A DNA stretch of 64,000 nt from Maribacter polysaccharolyticus (GCF_028882255.1 NZ_JARBUY010000004.1:30529-94528); one strand, 5' to 3'. Shown: positions 45,140 through 55,163, counted from the stretch's first letter. Translations and numbers: made by a program. Notes: a model not told the origin generated them from the sequence alone.

Positions 45140-47197
45140 TTATAATGTCATTTTATTCAAGTTAGCCGCAATGTCATTTAACATTTCCACGGTCGGGAAA
45201 CCATTGTTTCGCCTGCGTATTCCTATAGCGTACCAATTGTTCCATTTTTCATCCAAATCTCCCGATTCCCTGTGTTCAAAAATCCTTGCCAATTGCTCCC
45301 TGGCTACAGGAACCATCGCAATTGATTCTTCTAAAAATCCCATGTTCCGTGTCGTTTCAAATTGCCGCTTTAAAACAGCCATTTGATGAAGGGTGGTTTC
45401 AAATGCCAGTAAATCTGAATACAATACCGTTGGAAGTAGGATATATGCATGGTAAAATCCGTCGGTTTCCCCTGCTTTTGCATATCCTGAATTCGCTTCT
45501 TCCAAAGCCTTATCCAAGTACTTTGAGGAGCGTACCGTGTTATCGATATCGTTGGCAACCCTTTCATAATCATACGGTACAGGGGTCTTGCCAGGTCGTT
45601 GAATGGGAGCATTCGATAAATAGGAAACCGCTTCCCTGATTTCCCATAAATGTTCTACATAGCCTTTTCGTCCTTCTTGGGCCTTATGCAACCATTTCAT
45701 GGAAGCAACGGCATGTTGAGCGACTTCTTCGGAAAAATAGCGCGCTGTCCAATCCTTATAAAAATCGTCCCCGTTAAACGTCTCTGGGCTATTACAAACG
45801 GCACTATAGGCTTCCAAATTCAATAAAAAGGGCCTGAAGTTCTGTCCGTTTACCAAACAGAAGGCATCCGCATTGTAATTTTGAAACATGCCTTTCATAA
45901 CGGTCTCGATCTTTTTTGGGTATGGATTGTGTACCGTATGGTTCAACCAATAGCCTGCATGCATATAGGTTCCAAAATCGTATCCATCCGTCGTATTGGG
46001 GAAATGTTCGAAATCTCCAAATCCATGATCGGACCACAGAACAATCCAATCCTTAGGTGGCCTGAATCCGTTATTCCACATGGGCATTCCATCGGAATAA
46101 CACACCAAAACCTTAGTGGCATCCGTCTTATATTCATCGACCAAATTGCCGAAGGCCTTATAAACCTCATTGAAAACATCAATCTTATTTTCGCCACAGG
46201 AACTTTCATATTTCCAGTCCCACACCTGATGGCGTGGACGAAGAATAAAAATATCGGTTTTTGCCAAAGGTGTTTCCTCAAAATAATAGCGCCAGGCATC
46301 CAACCAATCATTTTTATGGGTTTTCCAGCAATCCGCTTTTTCAGCCGGCATGGGATGGATTTGATAGCCTAAATTAAAATCAATGGCGACTTTCATGCCT
46401 TTTTGATGGGCATAGTCTATCATCTTGTCTATATAAGCAATGTCTATTTGATAGTCGGGTTTCAATTCTTTGTATTCCGGACGGATATAAAATTCGGGTC
46501 TTCCCAACATGTCGAACAGCTGAATGGCATTGTAACGCAACCGAACCAAAGCATCGATCAGTTCGGTGTAAGTTTCCCAATCGTATTCCAACAGTTTCCC
46601 CCTGTAATTGGCCAACTCATCCACATCATTTTCAAAATAAGCCAGCAATGGGACTTTTGGTGGCGCAATGGCTCTTGGAACAAAATCATAAAGGTCCTGT
46701 TTGGATTTTTTATCCGGTAATTTCCCCGTCCAATATTCCAAGGGGTCTACACCCAATATTTCCTTGGAATAATCGTAAATGGCATACTGCAATCCCTGAA
46801 CATCCGAACCACCGATAACTATGGCCTCTTGCCCTGAAGAAAGTTTTGCCTTGGACCAGATACCCCCTCGCGGCCCTGGGATCGATTCCGATAAACCGAT
46901 AGTGCCTTGATCAGCCAGTTTTTTGATCAGTGCGTTGGATCCCGTGGTTCCGAGTACAAAAAAACTTCCGTTGTCGGGCAAAGGTCCCGATTCGGAAATA
47001 ATGGCTATACTATCCCCCAAAACCTTTTCCAAATCATTTTTCAAATCCCCAATGGAATTCAACTCAACCTTATCCATGGCTTCCCCAACGATCAAATAAT
47101 AAGTATCATCGTCCTTGTCTTGGGAACAAGATAGGCACAGTAATATGCTCAATACCAAAGCACATAAACGACAATGTCCTCTAATGAAATTCTTCAT
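45140..47197 (-). CDS. GH115-like (alpha-glucuronidase family-like) lipoprotein
   Basis: A 685-residue lipoprotein (signal ending LLCLSCSQDKDDD). An N-terminal GH20-like beta domain has the GGSDVQGLQYAIYDYSKEILGVDPLEYW signature-like region (residues ~127-155), typical of GH115 and related families. It continues into a barrel with LVRLRYNAIQLFDMLGRPEFY and YAHQKGMKVAIDFNLGYQIHP. It is shorter than many GH115 proteins (often 800-1000 residues) and I do not see the family's usual THHEPM-type motif, so it could be a diverged GH115 or a separate family. If GH115-like, it would remove glucuronic acid branches. Confidence 0.6.
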   Translation of the reverse strand: MKNFIRGHCRLCALVLSILLCLSCSQDKDDDTYYLIVGEAMDKVELNSIGDLKNDLEKVLGDSIAIISESGPLPDNGSFFVLGTTGSNALIKKLADQGTIGLSESIPGPRGGIWSKAKLSSGQEAIVIGGSDVQGLQYAIYDYSKEILGVDPLEYWTGKLPDKKSKQDLYDFVPRAIAPPKVPLLAYFENDVDELANYRGKLLEYDWETYTELIDALVRLRYNAIQLFDMLGRPEFYIRPEYKELKPDYQIDIAYIDKMIDYAHQKGMKVAIDFNLGYQIHPMPAEKADCWKTHKNDWLDAWRYYFEETPLAKTDIFILRPRHQVWDWKYESSCGENKIDVFNEVYKAFGNLVDEYKTDATKVLVCYSDGMPMWNNGFRPPKDWIVLWSDHGFGDFEHFPNTTDGYDFGTYMHAGYWLNHTVHNPYPKKIETVMKGMFQNYNADAFCLVNGQNFRPFLLNLEAYSAVCNSPETFNGDDFYKDWTARYFSEEVAQHAVASMKWLHKAQEGRKGYVEHLWEIREAVSYLSNAPIQRPGKTPVPYDYERVANDIDNTVRSSKYLDKALEEANSGYAKAGETDGFYHAYILLPTVLYSDLLAFETTLHQMAVLKRQFETTRNMGFLEESIAMVPVAREQLARIFEHRESGDLDEKWNNWYAIGIRRRNNGFPTVEMLNDIAANLNKMTL

Positions 47198-47292
47198 GGT
47201 CTTATACTTTCTGAAAAGTGATTTCGGATTTGTAACCGTTTCGACTGATTATAAAAAAATTCGAATATGCTATAGACAAGTCAGTAATGGGT

Positions 47293-47327
47293 AAAAAATA
47301 TAGGCAGGCATATAATCACCTGCCTAT
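47293..47327 (-). terminator. intra-operon terminator/attenuator between susD and downstream enzymes
   Basis: ATAGGCAGG (47300-47308) pairs with CCTGCCTAT (47319-47327) over 9 bases; on the minus strand a run of T follows (47293-47298). It lies just after susD and before the GH115-like gene, where PULs often lower expression of enzymes relative to SusCD. Confidence 0.6.
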
Positions 47328-47363
47328 ACATACTAACTCAAAAAACTACTACTAAACGATTGC

Positions 47364-49010
47364 TTAATAATTGGGGTTCTGCTCCATCGTATTCGGGGAT
47401 AGGGCCAATTCCCTCGTTGGTATGGGACGCAACAAATGCGTTGCTGCATCAAATGCACCATGGTCTATCACATGTGGGTTATAGAGCTCTATACGCTCTT
47501 CCAATTTCCCCATGCGTTTCAGTACTGCCCATCTGTTGGTTTCCCCTGCCAATTCCAAAGCACGTTCTTCCAAAATGGTATCTAAGTCGATGGTGGTATA
47601 GTGATCAACTACCCCAGTAGCCCGTTCCCTTACCCTATTGATATGAAATAGGGCTTGATCAGTATTTCCGGTACCTAAAAAGGCTTCTGCAGCCAGTAAA
47701 TGTGTTTCGGCTACCCTAAAGACAAACGTATCACGAGCTCCTCCATTTTCGTCCAAATAAACCTCATCATCAAACTTTTTCATTATTGGGAAGTTTACAA
47801 AATATGGATTTGATGAATATGTGTAATTTACTCCCTCAATATCATCTGGTTTACCCCACAGGTATTCATCGGGTTGATACACCCAATACCTGTCTAACTT
47901 ATCGGTAAGTTCTGCGATCTCAAGTGGTTCTTTCGGAAAATATACCACTGTATCTCCTGGCACAATAACGTCATCCTCCCAAGCAGCCTCTTCGTCTGCA
48001 TAAATAACACGGTGTATAGTAGTCGCTTCACGGGTATCATTATCCTCGAATAAAGAGTAGAAATACGGTGTCATCATCCAGCTAGCTCCCGATGTACCAT
48101 ATTGGTTTGAACGACTTACACCCGGATAATCGAATAGATTGTACATAAATAAGGAGTGCTTGTTGTTATTTCTATCGCTTGCAAATGCATTATTTTCCCA
48201 ATGTGCAGCAAAAAGAATCTCATCGTTTATTTGATTGTCATAATCGAACACTTCGGCAAACGTTTGGGTTCTGATATCGTATCCATCAATGGCTTCTATC
48301 GCTAAATCTGCAGCTGTTTGAAAATCGTTAGCTCCGGCATACGATTTGTAGGCCCTGGTTAAATACACTTCCGATAATAAGTGTTGTGCCGCTCTTTTTG
48401 AAAAGCGCCCCACTTCTGGATCGTCCTCTAAATCGGTTATAGCGGCTTCCAACTCACTGATAATCAAAGCAAATGTTTCTTCTTCTGTTGAGCGTGTATA
48501 ATCATTACGAATGCTCAACGGTTCTTCAAGGTCCAATACCACACCGCCATATTGTACTGCTAAATTAAAGAATGCCAACGCCCTTAATGCACGTGCTTGT
48601 GCTATACCATAAGCTTTAGCTTCTAAATTGGTATCATTCCAATTAACTTGGTTTTCGTAACGGTTTATTGCCGTATTAGCCTTAGCTATTACATCATAAT
48701 TACTACTCCAAACACCATTGGTTTCAGGGGCTACAAAATTATTGTAATCGTTATTGCTACTAAACGCGAACAATTCACTTTTGGTTGTAAACAGGTCTGT
48801 ACCTGAAAATTTATAACCATGGTTTCTATACATCGATCTTGTAGCGGTATACAATCCAACTATCAACTGGTCTGCGGTATCTTCAGTAATGAAGTTTTCA
48901 CTGGTCACATCTGAATACACATCTTCCTGTATGTAGTCATCACAAGCATTGAACAGCATTGAAATAGCGAACAATACGATAACTGGTTTTATGTTTTTAT
49001 ATATTTTCAT
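47364..49010 (-). CDS. SusD/RagB-family glycan-binding lipoprotein
   Basis: A 548-residue surface lipoprotein (signal ending LFNACDDYIQEDVYS, Cys ~23). SusD features: an early helix-rich region (TATRSMYRN, ARALRALAFFNLAVQYGGVVL), TPR-like helices (RAAQHLLSEVYLTRAYKSY), and the closing RVRERATGVVDHYTT, LEERALELAGETNRWAVLKRMG and EQNPNY blocks. It binds glycan at the surface and covers the SusC barrel. It starts 17 bases after SusC, so both are made together. Sequence similarity to the island's SusD is low, as expected for different substrates. Confidence 0.96.
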   Translation of the reverse strand: MKIYKNIKPVIVLFAISMLFNACDDYIQEDVYSDVTSENFITEDTADQLIVGLYTATRSMYRNHGYKFSGTDLFTTKSELFAFSSNNDYNNFVAPETNGVWSSNYDVIAKANTAINRYENQVNWNDTNLEAKAYGIAQARALRALAFFNLAVQYGGVVLDLEEPLSIRNDYTRSTEEETFALIISELEAAITDLEDDPEVGRFSKRAAQHLLSEVYLTRAYKSYAGANDFQTAADLAIEAIDGYDIRTQTFAEVFDYDNQINDEILFAAHWENNAFASDRNNNKHSLFMYNLFDYPGVSRSNQYGTSGASWMMTPYFYSLFEDNDTREATTIHRVIYADEEAAWEDDVIVPGDTVVYFPKEPLEIAELTDKLDRYWVYQPDEYLWGKPDDIEGVNYTYSSNPYFVNFPIMKKFDDEVYLDENGGARDTFVFRVAETHLLAAEAFLGTGNTDQALFHINRVRERATGVVDHYTTIDLDTILEERALELAGETNRWAVLKRMGKLEERIELYNPHVIDHGAFDAATHLLRPIPTRELALSPNTMEQNPNY

Positions 49011-49027
49011 CTTTAATATATTTAAAA

Positions 49028-52000
49028 TTAGTACGACAACTTAAGTCCGAATAATACCGTTTTCATCATATAACCCGCGTTATATGTATTACCTAATGCG
49101 GTTTCTGGATCCGGACCTGCATAATCGGTGAACGTAAATGGATTTTGAATATCCAATGACAACCTTAGGCTAGACATTTTCAGCTTATCCAACATCCCTT
49201 GATTAAAATTATACCCTAAACCGATGTTACTGATTTTAACAAAATCCACATCCACGTAATAATCGTTTCCTGTTGAAGCATAAGCTACAGCGGGATATTT
49301 CGCATTTTGGTTATTAGGGGTCCAATAATCCAGATCTACCTTATTGAACTTAGCCCCATCATTTTGCCAAGGGGCAAAGTTGTTATAGAACTCCGAGTGC
49401 CCGAAAGTGCCTTGTCTGGTATGCATTTGTACGGATAGATCCACATTCTTGTACGTAAATGTGTTGGTCATACCCCCAATCCAATCGGGAGATATAGACC
49501 CAATTACCGTATTGTCGTCTTGATTTAACACACCATCGTTATTAAGGTCGGCATATTTCCATTGCCCTGGAAAGGCATTGTAGGAATGTGCCTCGGCCGC
49601 CTCATCCAATTGCCATACACCTATTATTTTGTAACTGTAAATGGCATCTACGGCCTCTCCTATTTGACGTACACCGTGGTTTCCGTAAGGGATTTTATCC
49701 AAATCACCATCCAATGCTATAATCTCGTTTCTGTTACGTGCATAGTTTAAGCTGGTGGTCCATTTAAAATCGTCGGTTTGTATATTCGTTGTATTCAGGG
49801 TCAATTCAACACCTTTATTCCTTACGGAACCATAGTTACCAATGGCAGTTCCATATCCTGTTATGGCCGATAAGGTTTTACCTAAAATGGCATCAACCGT
49901 TTTCTTATTGTAAATCTCCAAACCTAAACGCACCCTGTTCTGCCACACGGCCAAATCAACCCCGAGGTTAAACTCTTTAGAACGCTCCCAGGTCAAGTCA
50001 TAGTTGGCCAATCCCCCTATTTCCACACCGTTTAAATGATTGGTTCCGAACACGTAATCGGATCCATTTAAAAACGCCAAAGATTGGTAAGGCCCAATGA
50101 CATTATCGTTACCAGACTCACCATAACTCAAACGCAACTTAAGATTACTTAACCAATCCACATCTTGTAAAAATGTCTCATCACTGGCTTTCCAAGCAAA
50201 TGCCGCAGAGGGGAAGAATGCCCACTCGTGCCCTACCGCTAATTTAGAAGAGCCATCATACCTCCCTGTAAAAGTAAATAGGTATTTATCATCTATGCTA
50301 TAGTTCAACCTTCCTGCAAAAGAGGCCAAGGTTTCCTTTTCATAGCCCGTTGAATAGGTACGCACATCCAAGCCAGCAGCCGTGTTGTAGTATTTATACA
50401 CATCGGTATCAAAGTTCCTGGTTTCAATTTGGCTACCTTCATCTTGTCTGTAGTATACCGAAGAGATCAATGTGGTTTTTAAATTGTGCCCTTCAGCGAC
50501 ATCAAAATTCATATCCACAATATTATCCCAAGTATAAGAAGTATTGAAAAACGCATCATAATACGCACGTGTACGGGTCTCGTCATTTCTCGCCGATTTA
50601 GTCAACAATCCGAATTGCTGTCCATGACGGGTCGTACGTAAATTTGGTGCGAATTGCGTTTTAAAACTCAACCACTCTGTAGGCTTATAGTTTAAAAATA
50701 CATTGGCAATAACATCCAACGATCTTGTGTTGTTCAACCAGGCATCTTCATAAGCTTCGTAATACGGGTTTGTAAAACGCCCATCTTGATCGTCTGGGAA
50801 CAGAATAAGGTTTCCATCAGGATCGCGAGGATTTACCGTAGGTGCCAAACGCAATGTACTTCTGAATAACTCGTTACTTCCTGTTTCGCGTTCCGACAGT
50901 GATAAATAAGCTTTTAAACCTACAGAAAACTTATCCGATACCTTCTTCGTAATTGCTGTACTTAAGTTGTATCGTTCAAATTTCTCTATGCCCATTACCC
51001 CTTCATTGCTTAAATACCCGATAGAGCCATTATAGGTTAGACCATTATTTCCGCCGGACATTGCTATATTATGGCTGGTTTGAATCCCTGACTTTATATA
51101 GTCGTTCTGCCAATCGGTGTACCGACGGTTCGCCACATTATCGGCTTCTTCATTCGACGATCTAAATTCGCCAGAAAAATCGATAACCGCATTGTTATAG
51201 TCATCAACCGTTGGATAATAGGGTGTGGAATAATCAAATAGCCCCTGCCATACTCTACTCCTTAGTACATCTTCAACAAAAGCAACATACTCATCCCCAT
51301 TGAACATATCAGGTTTGTTCGCTACTGAATTTATACCTATGCTCGCTTCATATGTAAATCTTGTTCTACCCTCGACACCGTTTTTAGTAGTAATGATCAC
51401 AACACCATTTGCACCTCTAGATCCATAAATGGCTGTTGCCGAAGCATCCTTTAAAATGTCTACCTGCTGGATATCGGAAGGGTTTAAAATATTGATGTCA
51501 TCAAAAAATACCCCGTCAACAACAAATAAAGGCTTTGAAAGGTCTCCATCAAAATCCAAACCATCCCTGGTTTCATCATTATTTTGAATTACCGTATTCC
51601 CCCTAATATCAAAAGAAAGGGGTGCACCGGGTTTGTTGTTGGTCGTTCTGACATCCACACCGGCTATTCGTCCTTGTAAGGCTTGTCCAAGATCGGTTTT
51701 CTTTTGTTCGGTCAAGGTTTCGCTATCCAAAGAGGATATGGCCCCCGTTACATCGGTTCTTTTGACCGAACCATAACCGATTACCACAACTTCTTCAAGT
51801 CTCGACGCATCTTCCTCCATTTTAATGTCAATTGTAGATTGACCTTTATAAACAACTTCTTGGGTTTGATACCCAAGGTAAGAGAACATTAAAACATCCC
51901 CTTGGTCAACATTGACTTGGAAATTACCGTCAAAATCAGTGGCCGTACCATTGGACGTACCTTTAATAATAACATTTACTCCAGGGAGGGGTATATCTTG

Positions 52001-52096
52001 GTTATCCGTAACCGTTCCGGTGACAATAGATTGTGACCAAGAAACGTGGGCATAACCTATTAATAGAATCATTGATAGAAGTTTAAGTTTTTTCAT
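49028..52096 (-). CDS. SusC/RagA outer-membrane TonB-dependent transporter
   Basis: A 1022-residue outer-membrane importer with a signal peptide (MILLIGYAHVSWSQ), a CarboxypepD-like domain (VTGTVTDNQDIPLPGVNV, GTATDFDGNFQVNV), the TonB box region, a plug (GRIAGVDVRTTNN, DILKDASATAIYGSRGANGVVIITTK) and a C-terminal barrel. It has no STN domain, in contrast to the island's SusC, and is paired in this locus with an HTCS instead of sigma/FecR. It imports the oligosaccharides produced at the cell surface. A 266-base divergent spacer separates it from the DUF1080 operon, and both are probably controlled together. Confidence 0.97.
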   Translation of the reverse strand: MKKLKLLSMILLIGYAHVSWSQSIVTGTVTDNQDIPLPGVNVIIKGTSNGTATDFDGNFQVNVDQGDVLMFSYLGYQTQEVVYKGQSTIDIKMEEDASRLEEVVVIGYGSVKRTDVTGAISSLDSETLTEQKKTDLGQALQGRIAGVDVRTTNNKPGAPLSFDIRGNTVIQNNDETRDGLDFDGDLSKPLFVVDGVFFDDINILNPSDIQQVDILKDASATAIYGSRGANGVVIITTKNGVEGRTRFTYEASIGINSVANKPDMFNGDEYVAFVEDVLRSRVWQGLFDYSTPYYPTVDDYNNAVIDFSGEFRSSNEEADNVANRRYTDWQNDYIKSGIQTSHNIAMSGGNNGLTYNGSIGYLSNEGVMGIEKFERYNLSTAITKKVSDKFSVGLKAYLSLSERETGSNELFRSTLRLAPTVNPRDPDGNLILFPDDQDGRFTNPYYEAYEDAWLNNTRSLDVIANVFLNYKPTEWLSFKTQFAPNLRTTRHGQQFGLLTKSARNDETRTRAYYDAFFNTSYTWDNIVDMNFDVAEGHNLKTTLISSVYYRQDEGSQIETRNFDTDVYKYYNTAAGLDVRTYSTGYEKETLASFAGRLNYSIDDKYLFTFTGRYDGSSKLAVGHEWAFFPSAAFAWKASDETFLQDVDWLSNLKLRLSYGESGNDNVIGPYQSLAFLNGSDYVFGTNHLNGVEIGGLANYDLTWERSKEFNLGVDLAVWQNRVRLGLEIYNKKTVDAILGKTLSAITGYGTAIGNYGSVRNKGVELTLNTTNIQTDDFKWTTSLNYARNRNEIIALDGDLDKIPYGNHGVRQIGEAVDAIYSYKIIGVWQLDEAAEAHSYNAFPGQWKYADLNNDGVLNQDDNTVIGSISPDWIGGMTNTFTYKNVDLSVQMHTRQGTFGHSEFYNNFAPWQNDGAKFNKVDLDYWTPNNQNAKYPAVAYASTGNDYYVDVDFVKISNIGLGYNFNQGMLDKLKMSSLRLSLDIQNPFTFTDYAGPDPETALGNTYNAGYMMKTVLFGLKLSY

Positions 52097-52261
52097 ACTA
52101 TTCTAGTTTAGTTATAGCATGCAATATACAGTTAAGCTTTTGTTAAGAAATGGACAAATGATTCTAAACCATGGATGATTTATCCAAAAAAGAAATTGCC
52201 CCGGTTCCCTGAAAGCTTTCACAAACTGTTCGTTTTTTCGACTGAAACGGCTAATGGCCTC

Positions 52262-52292
52262 TTTTAAAAAGACCGATAAATCCATATCTTTG
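52262..52292 (+). promoter_or_regulatory. Bacteroidota-type promoter for the DUF1080-Gfo/Idh/MocA operon
   Basis: TTTT (52262-52265), 19 bases, then TATCTTTG (52285-52292), matching TTTG/TAnnTTTG with one change. The ATG at 52363 is ~70 bases downstream. I found no clear partner for the divergent SusC gene in the same spacer. Confidence 0.5.
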
Positions 52293-52362
52293 AATGAAGT
52301 CTCCATCTAAAAAGTTGTATAAAAACATACCTTGCCAATCAATTCTCTAAACCATACTACAA

Positions 52363-53745
52363 ATGAAAAAACCCGTACTTTTCAGTAAAATACTACTGGT
52401 GGCCCTTGTTGGCCTATTTTTTAGCTGTAATCAAGCACCAAAAGACAACACCCCATGGAAACCCCTGTTCAATGGCGAAAACCTTAACGGTTGGACCCAA
52501 AAAGGCGGTGAGGCCAAATACACCGTAAAAGACGGGGCCATTGTTGGCAGTACCGTGCACAACACGCCAAATTCTTTTTTAACCACCAATGAAATGTATT
52601 CCGATTTCATCCTTGAATTGGACTTTAAAGTAGATTCCACCATGAATTCGGGCATACAGATCCGCAGCAATAGTTTCCCTTATTATATGAATGGTAGGGT
52701 ACACGGGTATCAAGTGGAAATCGACCCTTCAAAAAGGGCATGGAGCGGCGGCATCTATGATGAGGCCAGACGTGGTTGGTTGAATACCATGGATGACAAT
52801 CCCGAAGCCCAAAAAGCATTCAAACAAAACGACTGGAACCATTACCGTATTGAAGCAATCGGTGACACGATCAAGACCTGGGTCAACGATGTACCTGCCG
52901 CCCATTTGATCGATGATAAAACCGCCAGTGGTTTTATCTGTTTACAAGTACATAGTATCCACGATGATAAAAAAGCAGGGACCGAAATTATCTGGAAAAA
53001 CGTAAAAATACTAACAGACAGCCTTTCCAAATATGCTAAAAAGACCCCGGTTAAGCCGATCATCACAAAGAACCAATTGACCATAGACGAAAAGAAGAAC
53101 GGTTGGAAACTACTTTGGGACGGTAAAACAAACCGTGGATGGCGTGGAGCCAAACTAGACCATTTCCCCGAAAAAGGTTGGGTCATTGAAGATGGTATAT
53201 TAAGCGTTTTATCTTCTGGAGGTGCAGAATCGAGAGCCGGTGGGGATATAGTCACCGCAGAGCTATTTGGGGATTTCGAGCTTAAAGTGGATTTTAAATT
53301 AACCCCAGGGGCAAATAGCGGTATTAAATATTATGTAGATACGGAAATCAATAAAGGACCGGGCTCTTCCATTGGTTTGGAATATCAAATTTTGGATGAT
53401 GATTTACATCCAGATGCTAAATTGGGCAACCATGAAGGTAGCCGAACGGTAGCTTCCCTCTATGACTTGATAAAAGCTGACATAAACAAACCCATTAATC
53501 CCATCGGTGAGTGGAACACCGCCCATATCATTTCAAAAAACAACCACGTGGAACACTGGTTAAACGGTGTGAAAGTCCTGGAATACGAAAGAAAAAGTGA
53601 GGCGTATAAAAAATTGGTTTCTGAAAGCAAGTATGTAAAATGGCCGAATTTCGGTGAATTGGATAAGGGACAGATATTACTGCAAGACCACGGAGACCAT
53701 GTATCCTTTAAAAACATAAAAGTCCGCCCCTTAAATAACAACTAA
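52363..53745 (+). CDS. tandem DUF1080 (3-keto-disaccharide hydrolase-type) lipoprotein
   Basis: A 460-residue lipoprotein (signal ending LFFSCNQAP). It contains two copies of the DUF1080 beta-sandwich (laminin-G/concanavalin-like): residues ~30-215, beginning WKPLFNGENLNGWTQKGG with DFILELDFKVDSTMNSGIQIR, and residues ~240-455, beginning WKLLWDGKTNRGWRG with DFELKVDFKLTPGANSGIKYY. The family name refers to hydrolysis of 3-keto glucosides. Paired with two oxidoreductases, it fits a route in which a sugar is first oxidised at C3 and then cleaved. Two copies in one chain could give two binding or catalytic sites. It leads a four-gene operon; the next gene starts 11 bases after its stop. Confidence 0.9.
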   Translation: MKKPVLFSKILLVALVGLFFSCNQAPKDNTPWKPLFNGENLNGWTQKGGEAKYTVKDGAIVGSTVHNTPNSFLTTNEMYSDFILELDFKVDSTMNSGIQIRSNSFPYYMNGRVHGYQVEIDPSKRAWSGGIYDEARRGWLNTMDDNPEAQKAFKQNDWNHYRIEAIGDTIKTWVNDVPAAHLIDDKTASGFICLQVHSIHDDKKAGTEIIWKNVKILTDSLSKYAKKTPVKPIITKNQLTIDEKKNGWKLLWDGKTNRGWRGAKLDHFPEKGWVIEDGILSVLSSGGAESRAGGDIVTAELFGDFELKVDFKLTPGANSGIKYYVDTEINKGPGSSIGLEYQILDDDLHPDAKLGNHEGSRTVASLYDLIKADINKPINPIGEWNTAHIISKNNHVEHWLNGVKVLEYERKSEAYKKLVSESKYVKWPNFGELDKGQILLQDHGDHVSFKNIKVRPLNNN

Positions 53746-53756
53746 GACCAAACACA

Positions 53757-55106
53757 ATGAGTTCAAACAGAAGAGATTTTATAAAGAAAACCGCAATGGG
53801 TGCCGTAGGGGCCACATTGGTTACCAATAGTGCAAACGCAATGTCTGCCATTAGTTATAATAGAATAATAGGGGCCAATGATAGTATAAATGTTGCCATA
53901 CAAGGTCTGGGAAGACGTTATGGCTCGTACATGAATCCTATTTTCGACAAAAAAAACAACGTTAGGTTAAGCTATCTATGCGATGTCATGAAAAGTCAGC
54001 GCGAGAAGGCCGCAACCTTCGTCTCCGAAAACAGCCATCACAAACCAAAGCTGGAAAACGACATCAGAAAAATCCTCGAAGACAAAAAAGTCGATGCCAT
54101 TTTTATGGCGACACCGGATCACTGGCATGCTCCAGGTGCTTGTATGGCCATGCAGGCAGGGAAACATGTTTATCTGGAAAAACCTTGCAGTCACAACCTT
54201 GAGGAAGGTGAATTACTAATCGCCTATCAAAAGAAATATGGCAAGGTAGTACAAATGGGAAACCAACAACGCTCCTCATTACAATCCCAAGAAATCATCA
54301 ACGAAATCCACAATGGGATTATCGGGGACGTTTACAATGCCATAGCGTTTTACACCAGTAAAAGAGGTCGTGTTCCAAATCAAGTAGAGACCACCCCACC
54401 TGAGGGACTTGATTGGGAATTGTTTCAAGGTCCCGCCCCCAGAAGACCCTATACCGACAATACTTGGGACTACAACTGGCACTGGTATGGCTGGGATTAT
54501 GGCACAGCGGAAATGGGAAACAATGCCACCCACGAATTGGACATTGCGCGTTGGGCCTTGGATGTAAAATATCCTGAGCACGTAGAAGTGAAATCCGGTA
54601 AATTCCATTATAAGGATGATGGCTGGGAAATGTACGATACCATGGAAGCTACATTCCGTTTTGCCAACAACAGGACCATTCAATGGGACGGTCGCAGCCG
54701 AAATGGTTACGACAAATACGGTGCCGGTAGGGGCACGATCATTTATGGATCCGAAGGTTCGGTATTCATAGATAGGGACGGTTATAAATTATATAACTTA
54801 AAAGGGGAACTAATAAAAGAAAATGTAATTGCCGGACTTGAAAATGGCAACACTTTAGGTGGCGGTGGAGGCCTTACGGTAGCACACACCTTGAACTTTT
54901 TCGATACCATCAGAGGAACAGCTGAATTGACATCCCCCATCGAACAAGGGGCCATAAGTCAGATGTTGACACATTATGCCAATATAGCTTCTCGAATAGA
55001 CCAATCTTTTGATGTTGATGAGCATACAGGACGTATTTTCAATAGGGAAGCCATGAGACTGTGGTCGCGAACCTACGAACCTGGATGGGAAATAAAACCC
55101 GTTTAA
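53757..55106 (+). CDS. Gfo/Idh/MocA oxidoreductase, Tat-exported (copy 1)
   Basis: A 449-residue NAD(P)-dependent oxidoreductase with a Tat signal (SSNRRDFIKKTAMGAVGA, twin Arg at residues 5-6). The Rossmann start is NVAIQGLGRRYGSY, and the catalytic signature is KHVYLEKPCSH with the standard Glu-Lys-Pro. The C-terminal half has the dimer/substrate domain with GNNATHELDIARWALD. Members oxidise hydroxyls of sugars or inositols. A Tat-exported, cofactor-preloaded enzyme would act on glycans in the periplasm. Together with DUF1080 upstream and a second copy downstream, it could make the 3-keto sugar; this is inference. Confidence 0.92.
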   Translation: MSSNRRDFIKKTAMGAVGATLVTNSANAMSAISYNRIIGANDSINVAIQGLGRRYGSYMNPIFDKKNNVRLSYLCDVMKSQREKAATFVSENSHHKPKLENDIRKILEDKKVDAIFMATPDHWHAPGACMAMQAGKHVYLEKPCSHNLEEGELLIAYQKKYGKVVQMGNQQRSSLQSQEIINEIHNGIIGDVYNAIAFYTSKRGRVPNQVETTPPEGLDWELFQGPAPRRPYTDNTWDYNWHWYGWDYGTAEMGNNATHELDIARWALDVKYPEHVEVKSGKFHYKDDGWEMYDTMEATFRFANNRTIQWDGRSRNGYDKYGAGRGTIIYGSEGSVFIDRDGYKLYNLKGELIKENVIAGLENGNTLGGGGGLTVAHTLNFFDTIRGTAELTSPIEQGAISQMLTHYANIASRIDQSFDVDEHTGRIFNREAMRLWSRTYEPGWEIKPV

Positions 55107-55163
55107 GTTTGGTTTATTTCATTAAAAATTGCATCTTTTTGCCCATTAATCCTAGAATAAAAC

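Noticed and set aside
52112..52306. 64-codon minus-strand frame ending just before susC
   Set aside because: It fills the divergent promoter spacer and overlaps a good plus-strand promoter; no recognisable features.
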